Below, piece after piece: positions 63,174 to 64,000 of a stretch of 64,000 bases of DNA (its first letter is position 1; every line of letters begins with the position of its first letter). The notes below the pieces were generated by a model that saw only the letters and a program-made list of their open reading frames with translations, was not told where the DNA came from and ran no database searches. Origin of the DNA: JAAYAN01 sp964437215 (GTDB taxonomy: Bacteria > Bacteroidota > Ignavibacteria > Ignavibacteriales > Melioribacteraceae); the NCBI GenBank assembly GCA_964437215.1, contig CAYTFZ010000005.1, positions 3,456 to 67,455 on the forward strand, in the 5' to 3' direction. The translations under genes and the position numbers were made by a program.

Positions 63174-63796
63174 CCGTCCTTACCTATTAGTGGAACAAAT
63201 GCGAAATTCGGCACCTCAATCAACTTGAAATCGGTTTCACTCAGTTTTGTGTATATCTGTAAAGTCTGCCCCTGCCTGTCGCCAACAGGAATAACCAATC
63301 TGCCGTTTACTGCCAGTTGTTTTTTTAAGGCAGGCGGAACAACTGGACCTCCGGCGGTTACAATTATTCCATCGAAAGGAGCAAATTCATTCCAGCCGAT
63401 AGTGCCGTCGCCGCAGCGCATCATCGCCCTGATTTTAAGTTCATCAAAAAGTTTTTGTGTTTTGAAGAATATTTTCTCGTTGCGCTCAATGGTATAAACC
63501 TTCATACCCATTTCTGCCAAAATTGCTGCCTGAAAACCTGAACCTGTTCCAATCTCCAATACTTTCGAGTCTGGGAAAAGATCAAGTGCCTGGGTCATAA
63601 ATGCTACCGTATAAGGCTGCGATATTGTCTGCCCATAACCGATAGGCAAAGCAGTATCTACATAGGAATGATGTTTCATAACATCCGGGACAAAAAGATG
63701 CCTTTGTACTTTCCGGAATGCCGTAAGTACATCTTCATCGGAGATGCCTTTGTTTTTTAATTTTTCTGCCAGTTCGTTTCGTTCGTTTTCGTACAT
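63158..63796 (-). CDS. pcm: Protein-L-isoaspartate O-methyltransferase
   Basis: 212 residues. Methylates isoaspartate in damaged proteins. Class I methyltransferase motif VLEIGTGSGFQAAILAEMG, with the PCMT segment LPIGYGQTISQPYTVAFM and GDGTIGWNEFAPFDGIIVTAGGP. Overlaps miaA by 16 bp. Confidence 0.96.
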   Translation of the reverse strand: MYENERNELAEKLKNKGISDEDVLTAFRKVQRHLFVPDVMKHHSYVDTALPIGYGQTISQPYTVAFMTQALDLFPDSKVLEIGTGSGFQAAILAEMGMKVYTIERNEKIFFKTQKLFDELKIRAMMRCGDGTIGWNEFAPFDGIIVTAGGPVVPPALKKQLAVNGRLVIPVGDRQGQTLQIYTKLSETDFKLIEVPNFAFVPLIGKDGWKEK

Positions 63797-63943
63797 ACTA
63801 AAATTTATTTTTTACGAGGTAAAGATACGAAAAAAGCAATTTTGAATTGTGAATTTTTAATTTTGAATGTTGAATTATAACAGCGTATAAAATTAACCTT
63901 TATACAAATGGTTTGTAACCCGGTTACTTTATTTTAACAAAAA

Positions 63944-63961
63944 ACCCGGCATTTGCCGGGT
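63944..63961 (-). terminator. Terminator of a minus-strand gene beyond the window
   Basis: ACCCGGCA-TT-TGCCGGGT with a T-run (TTTTTTGTT) following on the minus strand only, so it ends a transcript entering from the right. The rest of 63797-64000 holds short AT-rich 'TTGAATT'-like repeats and a 6-bp palindrome GTAACC-C-GGTTAC at 63915-63927, with no gene. Confidence 0.8.
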
Positions 63962-64000
63962 AACAATAATTCTTAATTTTTAATTATTACTTCTTAATTA

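Noticed and set aside
1..64000. CRISPR arrays, insertion sequences, prophage or toxin-antitoxin genes
   Set aside because: No direct-repeat arrays, transposase, integrase, phage or toxin motifs were seen on either strand.

Overview
The window reads as an AT-rich bacterial chromosome segment with tightly packed operons, strong Shine-Dalgarno sequences (GGAGG type), several TTG starts, sigma70-like promoters and no mobile element, CRISPR array or rRNA. The gene set fits the Bacteroidota/Chlorobiota lineage, most likely a relative of Ignavibacteria: a C5-pathway haem supercluster, 2-oxoacid:ferredoxin oxidoreductases (KorAB, IorAB), an aromatic-acid ligase, many outer-membrane and lipoprotein genes, and LolCDE-type transporters. 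This placement is inference from gene content. Two runs of ten N (323-332, 827-836) mark scaffold joins, both inside small heat-shock genes.

Layout. 1-1260: tail of a STAS-like gene, then two hsp20 genes on the minus strand with a recognisable promoter and operator-like repeats. 1316-2624: fructosamine-kinase-like protein plus low-molecular-weight phosphatase, a plausible protein-deglycation pair. 2697-4178: secreted GHL10-type hydrolase. 4253-15320: haem run hemX-like/hemA/C/D/E/N/H/Y/B/L, from glutamyl-tRNA to protohaem. 15380-16666: outer-membrane barrel. 16871-23807: complete histidine operon in the enterobacterial order (G-D-C-B-H-A-F-IE), preceded by a 15-codon leader peptide with four His codons and a terminator, i.e. 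a predicted transcription attenuator. 23813-28751: RNase D, succinyl-CoA:acetate CoA-transferase, sodium/solute symporter and a small partner. 28827-32310: STAS protein and two sensor kinases. 32378-35519: zinc-uptake operon (substrate lipoprotein, ATPase, permease, Fur-family regulator, small Cys-rich protein) with a 7-1-7 palindrome over its promoter. 35699-41238: aminotransferase, thioesterase, ACT protein, phenylacetate-CoA ligase and IorBA, a coherent aromatic amino acid oxidation operon. 41353-46141: DUF58 protein, TPR lipoprotein, a radical-SAM-like protein without its cluster cysteines, LD-carboxypeptidase, outer-membrane protein, acyltransferase. 46221-46689: four tRNAs (Pro, Arg, His, Glu) between a clear promoter and a terminator. 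46822-49953: two LolC/E-like permeases and a LolD ATPase. 49950-58802: aminopeptidase, NrnA-like phosphoesterase, KorBA, DsbD, NAD synthase. 59020-60356: PspC and LiaF-like membrane proteins. 60358-63796: MGMT-like protein, cyclic-nucleotide-binding protein, prfB (needs a +1 frameshift at a UAA codon), miaA, pcm. No gene-free stretch exceeds about 210 bases.

The most notable items are the histidine attenuator, the prfB frameshift site with UAA instead of the usual UGA, the CX3CX2C-less radical-SAM relative, the decayed phosphatase half of HisB, the putative Zur box and an ACT protein that lacks a canonical start codon. Function calls rest on motif recognition by eye; no database search was possible.
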